Assembly (NCBI RefSeq): GCF_034479375.1
Contig: NZ_CP140155.1
Coordinates: forward strand, 2,666,001-2,730,000
Length of the DNA stretch: 64,000 nt
Reading direction: 5' to 3'
DNA from: Rhodopseudomonas palustris
GTDB lineage: Bacteria > Pseudomonadota > Alphaproteobacteria > Rhizobiales > Xanthobacteraceae
The notes under the pieces are model-generated. The model did not search any database. It was not told the DNA's origin and saw nothing but the letters and a program-made list of their open reading frames with translations. Numbering within the stretch: the stretch's first letter is position 1; every line of letters starts with the position of its first letter. Position numbers and translations under genes: made by a program. Below are positions 46,119 to 55,470 of this stretch, one piece after another.

Positions 46119-47777
46119 TCAGGTGATCAAGGACAAATTGTCGGAGAGTTTGCGATTGTCCCCGACGAAGTTCGGATTCATGAACGGGTCCCGCTTCAGC
46201 AGGTCCTTCCACCGCGCCAGGAAATTCGCCGTGTCGGTCGTGCGAGGCGCATTGCGCGCCGACGAGCTGCGCTCGAAATGATACAGCTCGGCGTGCGGCG
46301 TGTAGACGATCCGGTATCCCTTCTGCCCGAGCCGAAGACAGAGATCGATATCGTTGTAATCGATCGCGAGACTCTCGTCGAAACCGCCGACCTCGCGCAG
46401 TTTCGACATCGTCGTGGCGAGCACGGCGCCGGTGACCGCCGAGTAGTTCCGCACCAGATGGGTGAAACTGTAGTAGCCGGGCGCGTCGGCCGGCCGATTG
46501 TAGAAGAGATGCATGCAGGGCGAGGTCAGCCCGAGCGCGACCCCGGCGTGCTGAATCCGGTCGTCCGCAAAGCGTAGCCGGCAGCCCACCGCGCCGATCT
46601 CGGGCTGGCGGGAGAAGCCGAGCAGCGCTTCGATCCAGTCGGGACTGATCACTTCGAGGTCGTCGTTCAGGATGATGACGTCCTCGGTCTCGACCTGGTC
46701 GATCGAGAAATTGGCCTTGTGGGAGAAATTGAACGGCTCCTCGAACGCATAGGAGTGCACCCGCGCGCCGAGCCTCTCGAATTTTGCGCGCACATCGGCG
46801 GGCAGATTGCCGTTGTCGACGACGACAATCTTGAAAGCACGAAAGGTGGATTTCGCGATCACGCTGTCGATGAAATGATCGACCAGCAGAATGTCGCCGC
46901 GGCCCGGCACGTCGCGGCGCCTGGCATCTGTGAGAATGAGAAGCGTCACCGGATCGGGCTGCTGACCGGCGCTCCAATTGAGCCGGAACAGTCCGTGCAA
47001 CTGGCCGAGATCGACGGTCGCCTCGGGATCGCGCTGACGCGCGTAGTCCAGCAGCGCCGCCCGGGCGTTGATCAAAGCGTCCGGCTTGGCATCGACAGCG
47101 GCCGCGGCCGAACCGGGGATCTTGCGCCAGTGGTAGAGAATCTTCGGGATGTGCGCGATCTTGCGGGCGCGCCCGCACACCCTCAGCGCCAGATCGTAAT
47201 CCTGCGCTCCGACGAACTCGTGCCGCAGCATACCGACATCGAAAAACAGGCTTTTGCGGATGACGGTGAAGTGCAGCACGTACATGACCGAGGTCAGGTG
47301 CTCCGGCGACCAGTCGGGCTTGAAGTAAGGCTCCGTCAGACTGCCGTCGGCCTCCAGCTTGTCCTCGTCGGTATAGAGCACATCGATCTCGCGATCGCCC
47401 GCCAGAGCGGCGGCGACTTCCGCGAGCGCATCGGGCTCCAGAACGTCGTCATGATCGAGAAAGCCGACGAACTCACCGGTCGCCATCTCGGCGCACAGAT
47501 TGGTGGCGCGGGAAATGTTCAGATTCGCGGCAGGCCGCAGGATCCTGATCCGGGGATCGGTCCCCTTGTAGCTGTCGAGCACAGCCACGGTCTGCGGGTC
47601 CGTCGAACAGTCGTCGCAGATGCAAAGTTCCCAATTCGAATAGGTCTGGCACAGCACCGACTGAATGGTCTCATCGAGAACATCCGGCGGCGTGTTGTAG
47701 ACGGGTACTAGAATGCTGATCAGACAGATATAAGGGTCAGTGGCTTCGTAAGGGGCGATTGATGTCGCGGGTGGCAT
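46119..47777 (-). CDS. Two-domain glycosyltransferase, GT2 family
   Basis: A 552-residue enzyme with two GT-A domains. The first (about residues 18-240) has ISILVPVYNTPPDVLDETIQ, CICDDCSTD, GFLDHDD and VLYTDEDKLEADGSLTEPYF (DxD-type metal sites). The second (about 280-530) has VVVDNGNLPADVRAKFERLG, EPFNFSHKANFSI, IILNDDLEVISPDWIEALLG and DESLAIDYNDIDLCLRLGQK. This pairing is typical of rhamnan and O-antigen polymerising enzymes such as WbbL/RfbN-like proteins. ATG 47777 with GGAA upstream is preferred to an in-frame TTG at 47792. It precedes the GT4 gene, so they work together. Confidence 0.87.
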   Translation of the reverse strand: MPPATSIAPYEATDPYICLISILVPVYNTPPDVLDETIQSVLCQTYSNWELCICDDCSTDPQTVAVLDSYKGTDPRIRILRPAANLNISRATNLCAEMATGEFVGFLDHDDVLEPDALAEVAAALAGDREIDVLYTDEDKLEADGSLTEPYFKPDWSPEHLTSVMYVLHFTVIRKSLFFDVGMLRHEFVGAQDYDLALRVCGRARKIAHIPKILYHWRKIPGSAAAAVDAKPDALINARAALLDYARQRDPEATVDLGQLHGLFRLNWSAGQQPDPVTLLILTDARRRDVPGRGDILLVDHFIDSVIAKSTFRAFKIVVVDNGNLPADVRAKFERLGARVHSYAFEEPFNFSHKANFSIDQVETEDVIILNDDLEVISPDWIEALLGFSRQPEIGAVGCRLRFADDRIQHAGVALGLTSPCMHLFYNRPADAPGYYSFTHLVRNYSAVTGAVLATTMSKLREVGGFDESLAIDYNDIDLCLRLGQKGYRIVYTPHAELYHFERSSSARNAPRTTDTANFLARWKDLLKRDPFMNPNFVGDNRKLSDNLSLIT

Positions 47778-47961
47778 TTCCGACCATGTCAATGCGGCTG
47801 AGAGAGAGCCTTAGAGAGAAGCAACGAGGCAAATTGCCACTTCATGCCTATCATGGCCGGAATTGATGGTCCATCGGTCCTTCACGGGCTTCTAGATCGG
47901 CGAGCGGCCCGATCTCCGGGTCCGGCCTCCGCACCCGCCATCAACGAACCAACGCGGATGC

Positions 47962-49122
47962 CTAGTAGCCGGACCGCGCGCCGGACCGCCGATTGATTTC
48001 AATCGCCTCGAACAGCACCTCGCGGGATACCCAATGGCCGTGCAGACCGTCCTGGCCGCTGTTGCTGGGAACTCCGACCGTCCGCAGCAGCCCCATATAG
48101 GCGCGGTCCCGGAAGAAGTGCTTGTCGTAGCGAACCTTCTCCCAGATATCGCCGAGCGAAAACTCGTAGGGAACCATGGTCGGCAGGCCCAGCATCGCCA
48201 GCGAGCGATAGTGGATGTCGACGGTCTCCTCGTCGGTGACGCCCAGCAGCCGGCCGATCTCCGCCGAAACGCACATACCGATCGAGATCGCTTCGCCGTG
48301 ATAGATGTCGCCACCGGAGAGGTGCTCCACGGCGTGCCCGACCGCGTGGCCGTATTGCTTGACGACCTCTTCGCGATCGGAATGCAGGCTGGGCGCCATC
48401 ATTTCGAGCTTCAGTTTCACCGAACGAACGACGGTCTCCGTCAGGAAGTCGAGTTCGCTGAGATGGTTGTGATGCGACATGATGTAGTTGAGGAAGTCAC
48501 TGTCCTGGCAGAGCGCGTGCTTCATCGACTCTGCGAGCCCGCAGCGGATCAACCGCGGATTCAGCGTTCGCAGCGCGATCGGGTCGATCAGCACGTTGGA
48601 CGCGGGATAGAAGCTTCCGATCAGATTCTTGCCGTGACTGAAATTGAGGGCCTGCTTGAAATCGATCGCAGCGTCGACCTGGGCCAGCAGGCTGGTCGGC
48701 AAATGGATCAAGCCGATTCCGCGATACAAGGTCGAGGCGAGAAAGCCGGCGAGATTGTTGACCAGTCCCCCGCCCAGGCTGAAGATGACCGAGTATTTGT
48801 CGATTCCGTAATCGAGCGCGGTCTGAACCAGACGCGCATAGACTTCGAAACTCTTCGACGATTCGTCCGGCGGCACGACGATTGTCCGAACGAGACGCCC
48901 GCCGCGCTCGATGCTCTCCAGAACCGGACGCAGATAGAGCTTTTCGACGTTCTTGTCGGTAATCAGAAGATGCTTCGAATCTTTCCGCACATTGTCGAGA
49001 ATGCCGAGACCATCGAGATTCCAGAGGCCGTTCTGCGCCACCAGAACCTGAGTCTTCATATGGTTGTCCGCACGGAAGCTCGAGGAGAGCGAAACGTCGG
49101 ATGGGGGATGTTCCATTTTCAT
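47962..49122 (-). CDS. Sugar-phosphate cyclase resembling 2-deoxy-scyllo-inosose synthase
   Basis: A 386-residue member of the dehydroquinate-synthase superfamily. FSLGGGLVNNLAGFLASTLY (near 114) has Asn where dehydroquinate synthases have Asp (GDLAGF), as in 2-deoxy-scyllo-inosose synthase. VDAAIDFKQALNFSHGKNLI (near 149) carries the KQAxN version rather than the GGKTxxN of AroB. Metal ligands are present: Glu in GLAESMK (198), His in YGHAVGHAVE (263) and YHGEA (275). The residue before YGH is Gln rather than the Asn of AroB. It should cyclise a hexose phosphate to a carbocycle, perhaps for a cyclitol on the glycan. No aminotransferase is seen nearby. ATG 49059 is an alternative start. Confidence 0.75.
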   Translation of the reverse strand: MKMEHPPSDVSLSSSFRADNHMKTQVLVAQNGLWNLDGLGILDNVRKDSKHLLITDKNVEKLYLRPVLESIERGGRLVRTIVVPPDESSKSFEVYARLVQTALDYGIDKYSVIFSLGGGLVNNLAGFLASTLYRGIGLIHLPTSLLAQVDAAIDFKQALNFSHGKNLIGSFYPASNVLIDPIALRTLNPRLIRCGLAESMKHALCQDSDFLNYIMSHHNHLSELDFLTETVVRSVKLKLEMMAPSLHSDREEVVKQYGHAVGHAVEHLSGGDIYHGEAISIGMCVSAEIGRLLGVTDEETVDIHYRSLAMLGLPTMVPYEFSLGDIWEKVRYDKHFFRDRAYMGLLRTVGVPSNSGQDGLHGHWVSREVLFEAIEINRRSGARSGY

Positions 49123-49174
49123 TCAAACTCGACGGGTGCTGTGTCGAACAGACGGAGCTTCTTCAGGACGCGGA

Positions 49175-50158
49175 TCATAGTCGCCTCAGCGTGGGCGCGC
49201 CCGCAAGTACGCGGCCGAGAGGTTCGAGGCTTTCAGGAAGCAAATTGCGCCTGTTGATACGCCCGGTCCGCTGACGCGGCGAATTGCGCTGCAGCGCTTC
49301 TTCGACCGCTCGCGCGATCGCCGCCTCGGATCTCGGATCGATCGCGATCACCTCGTCACCGAAATGTTCGCTGGTCCAGTCGCCCTCCGACACCACGATC
49401 GGCCGGTTGGCCAGATAGGCTTCCATCGCCGACATGCCTGCCGGCTCGAGCGACGCCTCGAGATAGACGTCGCAATTCTGCAGCGCAGAGCGCAGCATTT
49501 CGGATTTCGGCTGGATATGCGGGATGAACTTGAAGTGCGGCGGCGCGCTGCGCCGGCAGGCTTCGTAATAGTGCCGGTCGCGATAGTCGCCGACGAGCAC
49601 CAGCGGCACCTTGTTGTCCCGCAGCGCATGAATGGCGGTCAACTGATTCTTGCGTTCCTCGATGATGCCCAACCACAGGATGTATCGATCGAGTTGATGA
49701 TGCGACTTGAACAGATCGGGATCGGCCGGCTCCGCATAGCAACGGTCGACGCCCCACGGACAAAGCACCGCCTTGGAATCCGGAAACGCCGCGTATTTTC
49801 TGACGTTGTCGCGCTCGGCCGTGGACTTGAAGACGATCTGGTCGGCGAGCCGGAAGAACTCTTCGGCGCTCGCCCGATCGTGGTCGCTCGGCGGCCCGAT
49901 CCACCACAGGTTGGGGACCAGCACGATGCGCTTCGCCGACGCCTGGAGTGCGCGAAACAGGTTCATGCCGGATTCGACGACCGAGAAATGCAGCACGGTG
50001 TCGTAAAACGAGATCGGCTGCGAATTCGGCCCGTAGAGATCGACCCTGATGCCCAGCAGGCGCAGATTGTTCGCCAGTTCGACGATCTCGAACTCGCCGC
50101 CGCCGCGGTGCAGAAACGCCTCGGGATATGTGGTGATCAATACCCGTGGGTCGCTCAT
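49175..50158 (-). CDS. Glycosyltransferase, GT4-like (GGGE group, copy 3)
   Basis: A 327-residue GT-B enzyme. MSDPRVLITTYPEAFLHRGG, then GGEFEIVELANNL, YDTVLHFSVVESG (near 53) and ILWLGIIEERKNQLTAIHAL (near 168) closely follow copy 1 at 13113; GMSAMEAYLANRPIVVSEGD (near 252) holds the acidic GT4 motif. GAGGATA precedes the start. It lies 53 bases ahead of the cyclase gene on the same strand and so belongs to the cyclase/GT2/GT4 run. Specificity unknown. Confidence 0.85.
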   Translation of the reverse strand: MSDPRVLITTYPEAFLHRGGGEFEIVELANNLRLLGIRVDLYGPNSQPISFYDTVLHFSVVESGMNLFRALQASAKRIVLVPNLWWIGPPSDHDRASAEEFFRLADQIVFKSTAERDNVRKYAAFPDSKAVLCPWGVDRCYAEPADPDLFKSHHQLDRYILWLGIIEERKNQLTAIHALRDNKVPLVLVGDYRDRHYYEACRRSAPPHFKFIPHIQPKSEMLRSALQNCDVYLEASLEPAGMSAMEAYLANRPIVVSEGDWTSEHFGDEVIAIDPRSEAAIARAVEEALQRNSPRQRTGRINRRNLLPESLEPLGRVLAGAPTLRRL

Positions 50159-50463
50159 CCGGGGTATCCTCGTCGGTCACTGGTGATGTGGAGGGTCGTC
50201 TGCGTCGTCATACGGATTTCGCGTTGCGGGAGCAACCGCAATCGCTACACCAAAGCTGCACTCCTGCTCCTTCCCCTTGAGAAAAGTCTTTTTATTTCAG
50301 GTGGATGAAACAATCGACAGGTCGGATCGCAGAGCTTCCCGGGGTTGCTCGACGGCAGCGGCCGGGCGGCGCACGAGGTCCTGAGGGGCGCGGCACATCG
50401 CGGGTTTGCCAAACGCGATGAACGCCTTTAGCAATGCGGGGCTGTTCCCTTCGGATCATTCTG
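50159..50463. other. Divergent intergenic region
   Basis: About 305 bases between a leftward GT4 and the rightward large glycosyltransferase. A small stem GTTGC-ggga-GCAAC lies at about 50224-50237, and an AT-rich patch (ttgagaaaagtctttttatt) at 50277-50296. No gene and no confident promoter; divergent promoters are expected here. Confidence 0.4.
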
Positions 50464-53115
50464 ATGCTCGTCGTCCAACTGTCGGAAGAATTATCGCGTC
50501 CCGACGACCAGTATCCGAATTGCTCGCTGGGCTTTGGCCTCCCCAAATCCCTGCTGCTGAAGTGGCAGTCAGCGGGACCGGACTTCCACAAGAGAGTGCC
50601 GATGCTGTCGGCGACCGACGCCGACGTGCTGCTGGCGTGGTGGCTCAGCAGCATCGAAGCCGGCTCGACGGAAGCCGATGCGCTGACGGCCGCCTACCTG
50701 CTCGACCGCGGTCCGTATTGCACGGATCAGGACATCGCCGACAAAGACCGCCTTCCCTACGACTGGCTGGTGCAGATCTTCGTCTGCGAGCGCGAATTCA
50801 CAGCCGAGCGATTCCGGGTCGCCCTGCCGGAATCGCTGGCGCTGAGCCGGCGTCGCCCCGAGCACTTCCAGTACTGGATCGCGAACATCGAGCGGATTCT
50901 GGAGACGCATCCCGCGCTGGGGCCGGGACTGTTCGACAGGATCGCGGCCGACGCGATGTCGATCGATCCCGACTGGCCGCAGGACGGCGTGCTCCCGCCG
51001 CTGCGGCTGTTCGGCTGGATCCGCGATGCGCGCGCCGAATTGCAGGCGGCCTTCGATCTCGGCAACGACGAAGGCTACACCAACTTCATCGGGTGGTTCT
51101 TCAGATCCGGCTTGCTGGAATATCGGCTGGCGCTCCGCATCTTTCTTCAATGGCTGCAGCCGGCGAGGACCGAAAGCGGCGCGCCGTATTGCGGCGAAGC
51201 CGCGCTGCCCGCGGTCGTCGCGCAGGCGGCCGTCGCGCTCGGGCCGGAACTGGCGTTGCTCGGCGCCGATGGGCCGCCTGCCGACGACGCCCTGTTCGGC
51301 TGGTGGTTGCGGGCCGCGCGGCATCTGCGTCCGCGCAAAGGCCAGATCGGAGCGCGGCTGCAACTCGTGCGTATGATTCGGGCGTTCTGGTTCGAGGCGA
51401 ATTTCGGCGCGCTTGCCGCCCCCTCGCCGGTCGACATTCCGCGATACCTTACGCGGCTTCATCAGACCGAGCCCAAGTTGCGCGACGCCTACGATCTCGC
51501 GACGCCGGAGGGACGAGCCGACTTCCTCGCCTGGTGGGAGCGCGCGGGCCGCTTCGCGCATTCGGATTTCGCCATCCTGGAGCGGGAATTCCTGTTCGCG
51601 CCGACGCTCGCCTTCGAACAGGATCTCGACATCCCGATCAGCAATGGATTGCTGCAGTTGCGCGGCCAGCAGCCCGCATTGGCGTATGATCTGGCGTCGA
51701 GCGCCGGCCGGCTGAATTTTTCGGACAGCCTGAAGCATCTGTCATCGTCGGGCCAGTTGCATGCGCTCAAACAGCAGATCTGCACGCATCTGGGTGCAGC
51801 CAATCAGTTCACCGACGACCTTTGCGGCATCGCGCGCCAACTGGTGTCCGCCGAGGTTCTGCCGCTACCGAGTTCGGGCCACGCCGCCTGGTGGCGAAAC
51901 GAACAGCGGCACTACCTCTACCGCGTCGGATACGGCTCGCACGGATTGCGCATGCATCCCGGCATTCCGATCAAGGCCGCGGTCGCCGGGCGTCAACGCG
52001 TCGACGTCGAAATCGCCGGCTTTCCGCGCGCGGAGAGCGGCCAGGGCGAGGACGCCCGAACGGTGTTCGAAAGTCTGCAGCAGGAAACCTCGCTGAAGCT
52101 CAGCCTGTTTCATACCCGGCGCTGGCTGCCGGGGCCGAACAAGGCGGCCGAGAAGGTCGAGCGCTTTATTCAGCCCGACCTTCAGGACGCCCGGATCCGG
52201 ATCTTCGCCTTCTCGGGCTTCGACATGCTGGCCGAACAGCAGTTCGAAGGGCTGGCGGGATTCGCGGCCGACTACGTGATCGGATATTGGCCGTGGGAAT
52301 TGTCGCGCTGGCCGCGGCGGGTTTCGCTGCCCCATCTGGTGGTCGACGAGATCTGGTCGTCGACACGCTTCATCGTCGACAGCCTGTCGCCGGCGACATC
52401 GAAGCCCGTCATCCACATGCCGCTTCCGGTGACGGTCGATATGTCGGCGCTCCCCGGTCGCGACGCGATTCCGGAGCTTCCGCGCGACCGCTTCAACTTC
52501 GTCTTCGTCTTCGACGGGTTTTCCTACTTCGCCCGCAAGAACCCGCTGGGCACGATCCGGGCGTTTCAGCGCGCGTTTCCGAAAGGACAATTCGACGATG
52601 TCGGCCTGACCATCAAGGCGATGAATGCGGAGGGCAATCCGGTTCTGCTCGCGCTGAAGATGTTCGCCGAGGAAGACCCGAGGATCAATCTGATCTACGA
52701 AACCTGGGACAGGGCGCGCGTGATGCAACTGATCGAATCGGCGGACGCGCTGGTCTCGTTGCACCGGTCCGAAGGGTTCGGTCGCATCATGGCGGAGGCG
52801 ATGCTGCTGCGGACGCCGGTGATCGCGTCGAACTACAGCGGCAATCGCGATTTCTGCACCGACGAGACCGCCTTCGTCGTGGACGGCCACGTCACGCCGG
52901 TGCTCGAGGATCAGTACATCTACTGGAACGATCAGGAGTGGTTCGAACCCTCGACCGAGAGCGCGGCCGCCCATATGAAGGCGCTGTTCACCGATCCGAA
53001 CATCGCGACCGCCAAGGTCGAACGGGCGCGCCGCAACATGCTCGACAACTACAGCCTGCAAGCCTGCGGCCGCCGCTACGCCGAGCGCATCGACACGATC
53101 CTGAGCCGGACGTGA
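50464..53115 (+). CDS. Large glycosyltransferase with repeated N-terminal module and GT4 domain
   Basis: An 883-residue protein. The last ~390 residues are GT4-like: ASNYSGNRDFCTDETAFVVD and SLHRSEGFGRIMAEAMLLRT (near 765) hold the donor-binding motif, and FVFDGFSYFARKNPLGTIRA (near 681) opens the second Rossmann domain. The N-terminal ~480 residues contain three diverged copies of a helical unit: AELQAAFDLGNDEGYTNFIG (near 191), PKLRDAYDLATPEGRADFLA (near 337) and QPALAYDLASSAGRLNFSDS (near 403), each followed by an aromatic WF/WW-type helix. I do not recognise that module. ATG 50464 is the best start, though its Shine-Dalgarno is weak. Right end of the polysaccharide locus. Confidence 0.8.
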   Translation: MLVVQLSEELSRPDDQYPNCSLGFGLPKSLLLKWQSAGPDFHKRVPMLSATDADVLLAWWLSSIEAGSTEADALTAAYLLDRGPYCTDQDIADKDRLPYDWLVQIFVCEREFTAERFRVALPESLALSRRRPEHFQYWIANIERILETHPALGPGLFDRIAADAMSIDPDWPQDGVLPPLRLFGWIRDARAELQAAFDLGNDEGYTNFIGWFFRSGLLEYRLALRIFLQWLQPARTESGAPYCGEAALPAVVAQAAVALGPELALLGADGPPADDALFGWWLRAARHLRPRKGQIGARLQLVRMIRAFWFEANFGALAAPSPVDIPRYLTRLHQTEPKLRDAYDLATPEGRADFLAWWERAGRFAHSDFAILEREFLFAPTLAFEQDLDIPISNGLLQLRGQQPALAYDLASSAGRLNFSDSLKHLSSSGQLHALKQQICTHLGAANQFTDDLCGIARQLVSAEVLPLPSSGHAAWWRNEQRHYLYRVGYGSHGLRMHPGIPIKAAVAGRQRVDVEIAGFPRAESGQGEDARTVFESLQQETSLKLSLFHTRRWLPGPNKAAEKVERFIQPDLQDARIRIFAFSGFDMLAEQQFEGLAGFAADYVIGYWPWELSRWPRRVSLPHLVVDEIWSSTRFIVDSLSPATSKPVIHMPLPVTVDMSALPGRDAIPELPRDRFNFVFVFDGFSYFARKNPLGTIRAFQRAFPKGQFDDVGLTIKAMNAEGNPVLLALKMFAEEDPRINLIYETWDRARVMQLIESADALVSLHRSEGFGRIMAEAMLLRTPVIASNYSGNRDFCTDETAFVVDGHVTPVLEDQYIYWNDQEWFEPSTESAAAHMKALFTDPNIATAKVERARRNMLDNYSLQACGRRYAERIDTILSRT

Positions 53116-53140
53116 AACAACGACGCTGAGCCGGATCGGC

Positions 53141-53431
53141 TCAGGCGGCGTCTTCCTTGGCGTCCTGGACCGCCTCGGGCTCGGCGACCGGCAGCTTGCG
53201 CTCGAGCGGGAAGGCCTCGCAATCGTACAGCGAGCGGATGCCCTTCTGGTCGAACCGGGCTTCGTCGACCTGCAGATAGGCGCCGTTCAGCGAATCCGCC
53301 GGCAGTTCCTCGATGGCGAAACGCACGGCGTCCGCCGCATTGTCGAACCGGCGATAGGTGAAGCCGGCACGCTTCTTTTTCCGGATCGCTGCGGGAAATA
53401 ATTCGGCGGAAGTCTCGAAGCTGAATGCCAT
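53141..53431 (-). CDS. Conserved-looking hypothetical protein
   Basis: A 96-residue protein starting MAFSFETSAELFPAAIRKKK, with an AAGG about 11 bases upstream. A longer ORF to 53614 runs into an upstream region without protein character, so the short start is preferred. FDNAADAVRFAIEELPADSL and AYLQVDEARFDQKGIRSLYD suggest a small alpha/beta fold; no motif is known to me. It lies alone, 26 bases after the convergent polysaccharide gene. Confidence 0.55.
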   Translation of the reverse strand: MAFSFETSAELFPAAIRKKKRAGFTYRRFDNAADAVRFAIEELPADSLNGAYLQVDEARFDQKGIRSLYDCEAFPLERKLPVAEPEAVQDAKEDAA

Positions 53432-53613
53432 GACGCGACTAACCTTCTGACAAAATGGGTGAATCTGGCGCGTCAGCCGCGCCACTGCGGGCAGCCAGGC
53501 AACGCCCGATGGATGCACCCTCAGATATAGGCATTCTGTGGAAAAATGCGACCCCGCCGGCGAACGCGCGGGCACCGGCCGCGGCCGATCCCCTGCCGGC
53601 GCCGATGGCGGCA

Positions 53614-53772
53614 TCAGACCTTGCCGAGCAGCAACAGCACCAGAATCACGATCAAAACCACGCCGATCAGGCCGGTCAGGCCGTGGCCCTGGCCGTAGCC
53701 GCCGAAGCGCTGGCTGAGGCCGCCGAGCAGCAGGATGATCAGGACAAGGATGAGAATGGTTGCGATCGACAT
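53614..53772 (-). CDS. DUF3309-type small membrane peptide
   Basis: A 52-residue protein, MSIATILILVLIILLLGGLS..., with a hydrophobic stretch at residues 3-18, a glycine-rich hinge (RFGGYGQGHGL, about 22-32) and a second hydrophobic stretch to the end (about 34-50), closing LLLLGKV. The two-helix plan and YGxGxG-like hinge match the DUF3309 family of small proteins of Rhizobiales and other proteobacteria, whose function is unknown. GGAGGG lies upstream (53776-53781), a good Shine-Dalgarno. Confidence 0.8.
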   Translation of the reverse strand: MSIATILILVLIILLLGGLSQRFGGYGQGHGLTGLIGVVLIVILVLLLLGKV

Positions 53773-53890
53773 ATCGCCCTCCCCGGCCGGGTGGCGGGGC
53801 GCGAGCGCCGCTCCGGCTCTGGAGAAATGATATGCCTGATCTCGGCGATTGCGACCCGCGCGCCGCGCCCGCTCCCCTCAGGGAGTGGGA

Positions 53891-54304
53891 CTATCTCGGC
53901 TTCAGCTTCAGCGCGGCCGAATTGATGCAGTAGCGCAATCCGGTCGGTCCGGGGCCGTCGGGAAAGACGTGGCCGAGATGGCCGCTGCAGCGCGAGCACA
54001 GCACCTCGGTGCGGACCATGCCGTGGCTGACGTCGCGCTCCTCGTCGACATGGGCGGCCTCGGCCGGCGTGGTGAAGCTCGGCCAGCCGCAGCCGGAATC
54101 GAACTTCGCATCAGACTCGAACAGAGTCTGGCCGCAGCCGGCGCAGACATAGGTGCCGGGGGTGTGATCGTGCTCGTACTCGCCGGAGAACGGACGCTCG
54201 GTCGCCTTTTCGCGCAACACGGCATACTGCATCGGCGTCAGTTCCTTGCGCCACTCGGCCTCGCTCTTGGCGACCTTGCCGGGCATCGTCTTGGTATCGG
54301 TCAT
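53891..54304 (-). CDS. msrB: Peptide-methionine (R)-S-oxide reductase
   Basis: Repairs R-methionine sulfoxide. 137 residues. Two CxxC zinc pairs are present ([11 protein letters not shown] near residue 50 and [13 protein letters not shown] near 99), as are GCGWPSF (near 70) and the catalytic Cys in [13 protein letters not shown] (near 124). No signal peptide, so cytoplasmic. It follows msrA by 31 bases on the same strand; together they repair both sulfoxide isomers. Confidence 0.96.
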   Translation of the reverse strand: MTDTKTMPGKVAKSEAEWRKELTPMQYAVLREKATERPFSGEYEHDHTPGTYVCAGCGQTLFESDAKFDSGCGWPSFTTPAEAAHVDEERDVSHGMVRTEVLCSRCSGHLGHVFPDGPGPTGLRYCINSAALKLKPR

Positions 54305-54335
54305 GGCAACTCCTGAACCTTCGGGCGATCCACCG

Positions 54336-55046
54336 CTAGTTCGTGACCTTGGCGCTGCTCACCAGCGTCGGCTTTTCCAGATAGTCCTTCGGAAACAGCT
54401 TCTTCAGGTTCTCGATCTTCGGCAAATCATTATAGACGATATAGGGCTGGGTGGGATGCAGCGTCAGGTAGTCCTGATGATACGCTTCCGCGGCATAGAA
54501 GCCCTCCAGCGCGCCGACCTTGGTGACGATCGGCTTCTTGTAGACGCGCGCCGCATCGAGCTGCGCGATATAGGCGTCGGCGACCTTTTTCTGCTCGTCG
54601 TTCAGGGTGAAGATCGCCGAGCGATATTGCGTGCCGGAATCCGGGCCCTGCCGGTTGAGCTGGGTCGGATCGTGCGCCACCGAGAAGAAGATCTGCAGCA
54701 GCTTGCCGTAGCTGATCTGCTTCGGGTTGTACTTGATCTCCACCGCCTCGGCGTGGCCGGTGACGCCGGTCGAGATCGTCATGTAATTGGCGGTCGCCTT
54801 GCTGCCGCCGGAATAGCCCGACACGGCGTTGAGCACGCCCGCGGTGTGCTGGAACACGCCCTGCACGCCCCAGAAGCAGCCGCCCGCGAACACGGCGGTC
54901 TGGGTGCTGTCCGCCGGGATGGCGTCGAGCGCCGGCGGCGGGATCACCACCGCCTCCTCCGAAGCGAGCGCGGGTGCAAAGGCGGCGGACAGCGCCAGCG
55001 CGCCCAGGGCGGCGGCGCGAAGAGCAAGACGGCTGATGGAGCGCAT
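54336..55046 (-). CDS. msrA: Peptide-methionine (S)-S-oxide reductase, exported
   Basis: Repairs S-methionine sulfoxide. 236 residues with an N-terminal signal peptide ([20 protein letters not shown], cleavage near ALA-S), so it acts in the periplasm, unlike its MsrB neighbour. [16 protein letters not shown] (near 74) contains the catalytic Cys of the GCFW motif; [27 protein letters not shown] and YHQDYL (near 191) complete the family. Start at 55046 has GAGGAAA upstream; the ORF extends 23 codons further without support. Confidence 0.94.
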   Translation of the reverse strand: MRSISRLALRAAALGALALSAAFAPALASEEAVVIPPPALDAIPADSTQTAVFAGGCFWGVQGVFQHTAGVLNAVSGYSGGSKATANYMTISTGVTGHAEAVEIKYNPKQISYGKLLQIFFSVAHDPTQLNRQGPDSGTQYRSAIFTLNDEQKKVADAYIAQLDAARVYKKPIVTKVGALEGFYAAEAYHQDYLTLHPTQPYIVYNDLPKIENLKKLFPKDYLEKPTLVSSAKVTN

Positions 55047-55288
55047 GGGCTTTCCTCGCGGATTCGATGGGCATTGCGGGGACGGACGGCGGGCGGTTGC
55101 GGCCCGCGCCGTCACCCGCGGCTGTCCAAGATACGCAGCTCCGCGCCGATTGTTACGAAACGGGGGACACGAGTGCGTGAGGCCTCAGGCCGTGAGGGCT
55201 GCGCGCACCAGGCGGTCGGTTCCACAGCAAGTAAGGTTAACTCAGCTTCGCGCTGGATCGTCGGGCCGCAAAGCGCCACAGTGCGGTC

Positions 55289-55364
55289 GGCCCGGTGGCG
55301 GAAGATCAACGCGGGGGCGGTGCAACGCTCTTTTTTCCTGGTTCAAGTCCAGGCTGGGCCTCCA
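55289..55364 (+). tRNA. Degenerate tRNA-Cys-like element with encoded CCA
   Basis: A 76-base segment folds as a cloverleaf. Acceptor GGCCCGG (55289-55295) pairs fully, with one GU, with CTGGGCC (55354-55360), followed by T and an encoded CCA. The T-arm CCTGG-TTCAAGT-CCAGG is perfect. The D-arm is only GCG/CGC with a loop lacking the usual GG. The anticodon stem GGGCG/CGCTC has a 6-base loop GTGCAA containing GCA (55322-55324), the Cys anticodon. The U73 discriminator also fits tRNA-Cys. The variable region is six Ts. The short loop and missing D-loop GG suggest a pseudo-tRNA or a tRNA-like RNA with another role. Confidence 0.5.
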
Positions 55365-55384
55365 ACCACCGAAATTGGTGGTTG
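55363..55384 (+). other. Hairpin directly after the tRNA-like CCA end
   Basis: CAACCACC (55363-55370) pairs with GGTGGTTG (55377-55384) around a gaaatt loop. The stem starts within the CCA of the tRNA-like element. No T-run follows, so it is not a classical terminator; it may mark the 3' processing site. Confidence 0.45.
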
Positions 55385-55470
55385 ACGGGCGGCTGCAAGC
55401 CCTTTCGCGGTCGCGGAAACTGGTTTAAGACACGCCCGCGCGCCTGGGAAGCCCGGCGCTTGTAGAACAA

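Noticed and set aside
47962..49122. Plain 3-dehydroquinate synthase (aroB)
   Set aside because: The Asp of GDLAGF and the GGKTxxN motif are replaced by the Asn and KQAxN versions of 2-deoxy-scyllo-inosose synthase, and the gene is surrounded by glycosyltransferases rather than aroK or aroE.
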